A stretch of DNA of 7,543 bases from Coriobacteriia bacterium (GTDB taxonomy: Bacteria; Actinomycetota; Coriobacteriia; Anaerosomatales; SLCP01): NCBI GenBank assembly GCA_007123455.1, contig SKKZ01000007.1, positions 1 through 7,543 of the forward strand, read 5' to 3'. Below the pieces are notes generated by a model. It saw nothing but the letters and a program-made list of their open reading frames with translations, was not told where the DNA came from and made no database searches. Made by a program: the position numbers and the translations under genes. Positions 6,285 through 7,543 of the stretch are shown here, piece after piece (positions within the stretch are counted from its first letter, which is position 1; every line of letters starts with the position of its first letter).

Positions 6285-7298
6285 CTACCTCGTTTCAAGC
6301 AGGTACTCGCTCGTCGGCAACACCTCGAGCCGTAGCATACGGCCGAAGAGGCGCCCTCTCAGCGCTGTCTCGAGATCGGGCACGTGCGGCGGATCTCCCT
6401 CGCCGATGATCACGAGGTCGACCTCGCCTTCGTGCTCCGTCTCGATTGACGCCACCCGGTACGTCGTGCCCTGGAGCCACTCGGAGGCCGCCTCGTTCAC
6501 CCGCGACTTGGTGACGTTCGAGGAGACGATGCCCGCACTCGTGTACGTGAGTGGAACTCCGACGATCACGAGCATCGCGATCGCCAGCACGATCGCCCGC
6601 CGCCGCGCCTTGCTCGTTCGGCCGGCAAGCGCTGCGTCCGGGTAGCGCATGAGCCCGAACACGAGCGCGCCGGTGAGCAGGATCGCGAAGTAGTTCGTTA
6701 CGAAGAGCAGAAGGCTTCCGAGCGCCAGTTCGGGACGGCCGGCCGCCAGCAGGATGCCTACGTTGGCGAGCGGGGGGACGAGGGAGATGGCGATCGCCAC
6801 CCCGGGAAGCGTGTCGGACACGTCCTTCCGTCCGATCGCGAACGCACCGGCCAGGCCCGTCGCGAGTGCAGCGAGCAGGTCTATCAAACGGGGCGACGTA
6901 CGGGCCATGACCTGACCGATGGTCTCGACGTGCACAAGCTGTGCCAGCGGGAAGGTGAGTGCGAGTCCCACGAGTATCGACGCTGTGATGCCGCCCAGGC
7001 CGACAAGCACCGAGCTCACGATGGCGGAACGCTCGCCTATGCTCACTCCGAAAGCGAGCCCCATGATGGGGAGCATGAGCGGGGCGACGATCATCGCCCC
7101 GATCACCGCCGCGACTGAGTCGCCGAGCAGGCCGAAGGTCGCGATGGCGGCGGCCAGGACGAGAAGGCAGAAGAAGCGGACGACACGCTTGCCGAGCTCG
7201 GGGCCTTCGAAGAGGAGGACGTCGCGCACGCGCGCGAGTTCTTCGGCATCGACCGGCCCCCCGTGCAGAACCTCACCGAGCGATCGCCCAGCTGCCAC
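6285..7298 (-). CDS. DUF389-family integral membrane protein
   Basis: Membrane protein of 337 residues belonging to the DUF389 family (also known as the TIGR00341/TIGR00271 hydrophobic domain families); no firm biochemical role is established. About seven hydrophobic segments are visible (roughly 38-57, 63-85, 95-115, 140-158, 167-187, 193-217, 234-252), followed by a soluble C-terminal domain of about 80 residues. Family signatures: GAMIVAPLMLPIMG (67-80), in the second segment, and AISLVPPLANVGILLA (170-185). The start is GTG at 7298 with AAGGAGGGG (7310-7302) just upstream. The gene runs opposite to the transporter operon and ends 21 bases from it. It lies downstream of the PASTA-domain gene on the same strand, separated by a strong hairpin. 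No frameshift is seen. A transport or envelope role is possible but not shown. Confidence 0.9.
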   Translation of the reverse strand: MAAGRSLGEVLHGGPVDAEELARVRDVLLFEGPELGKRVVRFFCLLVLAAAIATFGLLGDSVAAVIGAMIVAPLMLPIMGLAFGVSIGERSAIVSSVLVGLGGITASILVGLALTFPLAQLVHVETIGQVMARTSPRLIDLLAALATGLAGAFAIGRKDVSDTLPGVAIAISLVPPLANVGILLAAGRPELALGSLLLFVTNYFAILLTGALVFGLMRYPDAALAGRTSKARRRAIVLAIAMLVIVGVPLTYTSAGIVSSNVTKSRVNEAASEWLQGTTYRVASIETEHEGEVDLVIIGEGDPPHVPDLETALRGRLFGRMLRLEVLPTSEYLLETR

Positions 7299-7301
7299 GA
7301 A

Positions 7302-7310
7302 CCCCTCCTT
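7302..7310 (-). promoter_or_regulatory. Ribosome binding site of the DUF389 gene
   Basis: AAGGAGGGG on the minus strand, with GGAGG about 5 bases before the GTG at 7298, decides this non-ATG start. Confidence 0.75.
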
Positions 7311-7325
7311 CGAGCCGTGCCCCTG

Positions 7326-7366
7326 CCGGGAACGCCTGCCGGCGTTCGGCCGGCAGGCGTTCCCGG
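7326..7366 (-). terminator. Perfect 18-bp stem hairpin, probable terminator of the PASTA gene
   Basis: Bases 7326-7343 are the exact reverse complement of 7349-7366, with a 5-base loop (GTTCG). The stem is very GC-rich and begins 15 bases after the PASTA-gene stop codon. No U-run follows on the minus strand (next bases GCAGGGGCAC) or on the plus strand (next bases TCTGCTGGGG), so it would be a terminator without a U-tract, or an mRNA-processing or stability hairpin. Only 27 bases separate it from the DUF389 start. Confidence 0.6.
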
Positions 7367-7381
7367 TCTGCTGGGGAGAGA

Positions 7382-7543
7382 TTACTCCGCGGGGCCGGTG
7401 GACACCAGTATCACGACCGTGCTGCCCTCGGCCGCAAGCTCTCCCGCCGCAGGCAGTTGGCCGAACACCTCGCCGACAGGAACCATCGTGTTGGCGAGCT
7501 CGATGACCTCGACCTCGAATCCGGCACCCTCGAGCGCCGTCCG
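7382..7543 (-). CDS. C-terminal PASTA domain of a larger protein (N-terminus beyond right edge)
   Basis: The last 53 codons of a gene are visible, ending in TAA at 7384-7382; the frame is open to the right edge. The translation fits most of one PASTA repeat: an L-x-x-AGF-like helix end (ALEGAGFEVEVIE), then VPVGEVFGQLPAAGE and EGSTVVILVSTGPAE at the end. PASTA domains bind peptidoglycan or muropeptides outside the cell and occur in Ser/Thr kinases of the PknB/Stk1 type, in class A or B penicillin-binding proteins and in small stand-alone proteins. Which of these this is cannot be told from the fragment. The protein ends right after the repeat, as PASTA kinases often do. It is upstream of DUF389 on the same strand, 83 bases away. 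Confidence 0.8.
   Translation of the reverse strand, partial: RTALEGAGFEVEVIELANTMVPVGEVFGQLPAAGELAAEGSTVVILVSTGPAE

Noticed and set aside
1..7543. Signs of a mobile element, defence system or CRISPR array
   Set aside because: No transposase, integrase, nuclease system, repeat-spacer array or compositional break was seen; the genes are typical chromosomal functions.

Overview
The window is about 65% GC by eye, densely packed, and uses GTG and possibly CTG starts with strong GGAGG-type ribosome binding sites. The gene content (cardiolipin synthase, M20 dipeptidase of the type common in actinobacteria, YfcC-family carrier, SLC13 permease with RCK_C domains, DUF389 membrane protein, a PASTA-domain protein) suggests a chromosomal segment of a high-GC Gram-positive bacterium. 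An anaerobic or facultative actinobacterium such as a Coriobacteriia relative is plausible, but the genus cannot be fixed from sequence reading alone. I see no mobile element, CRISPR array, tRNA or rRNA.

Layout. Positions 1-1171 (minus) hold a cardiolipin synthase whose C-terminus, with the second HKD motif, lies beyond the left edge. Positions 1172-1439 are a divergent control region with two overlapping candidate promoters and a perfect 12-bp palindrome. Positions 1440-6263 (plus) hold three genes that look like one operon: an M20-family metallodipeptidase, a YfcC/DcuC-family carrier that overlaps it by the 4-bp ATGA, and an SLC13-type permease that appears to start at a CTG. A short hairpin separates this operon from a convergent DUF389 membrane-protein gene (6285-7298, minus). 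Upstream of that gene lies an unusually strong 18-bp perfect hairpin (7326-7366). The right edge carries the last 53 codons of a PASTA-domain protein (minus).

How the genes may work together. The tightest link is dipeptidase plus YfcC-type carrier. By analogy with the abgAB/abgT arrangement (M20 hydrolases with a transporter of the same broad ion-transporter superfamily), the pair may import a dipeptide or acylated amino acid and cleave it in the cytoplasm, or exchange its products. The SLC13 permease could move a related anion. These roles are inferred from families and gene order. Most of the window is ordinary chromosomal content; the points worth a second look are the CTG start, the divergent operator-like palindrome, the dipeptidase-carrier coupling and the hairpin ahead of DUF389.
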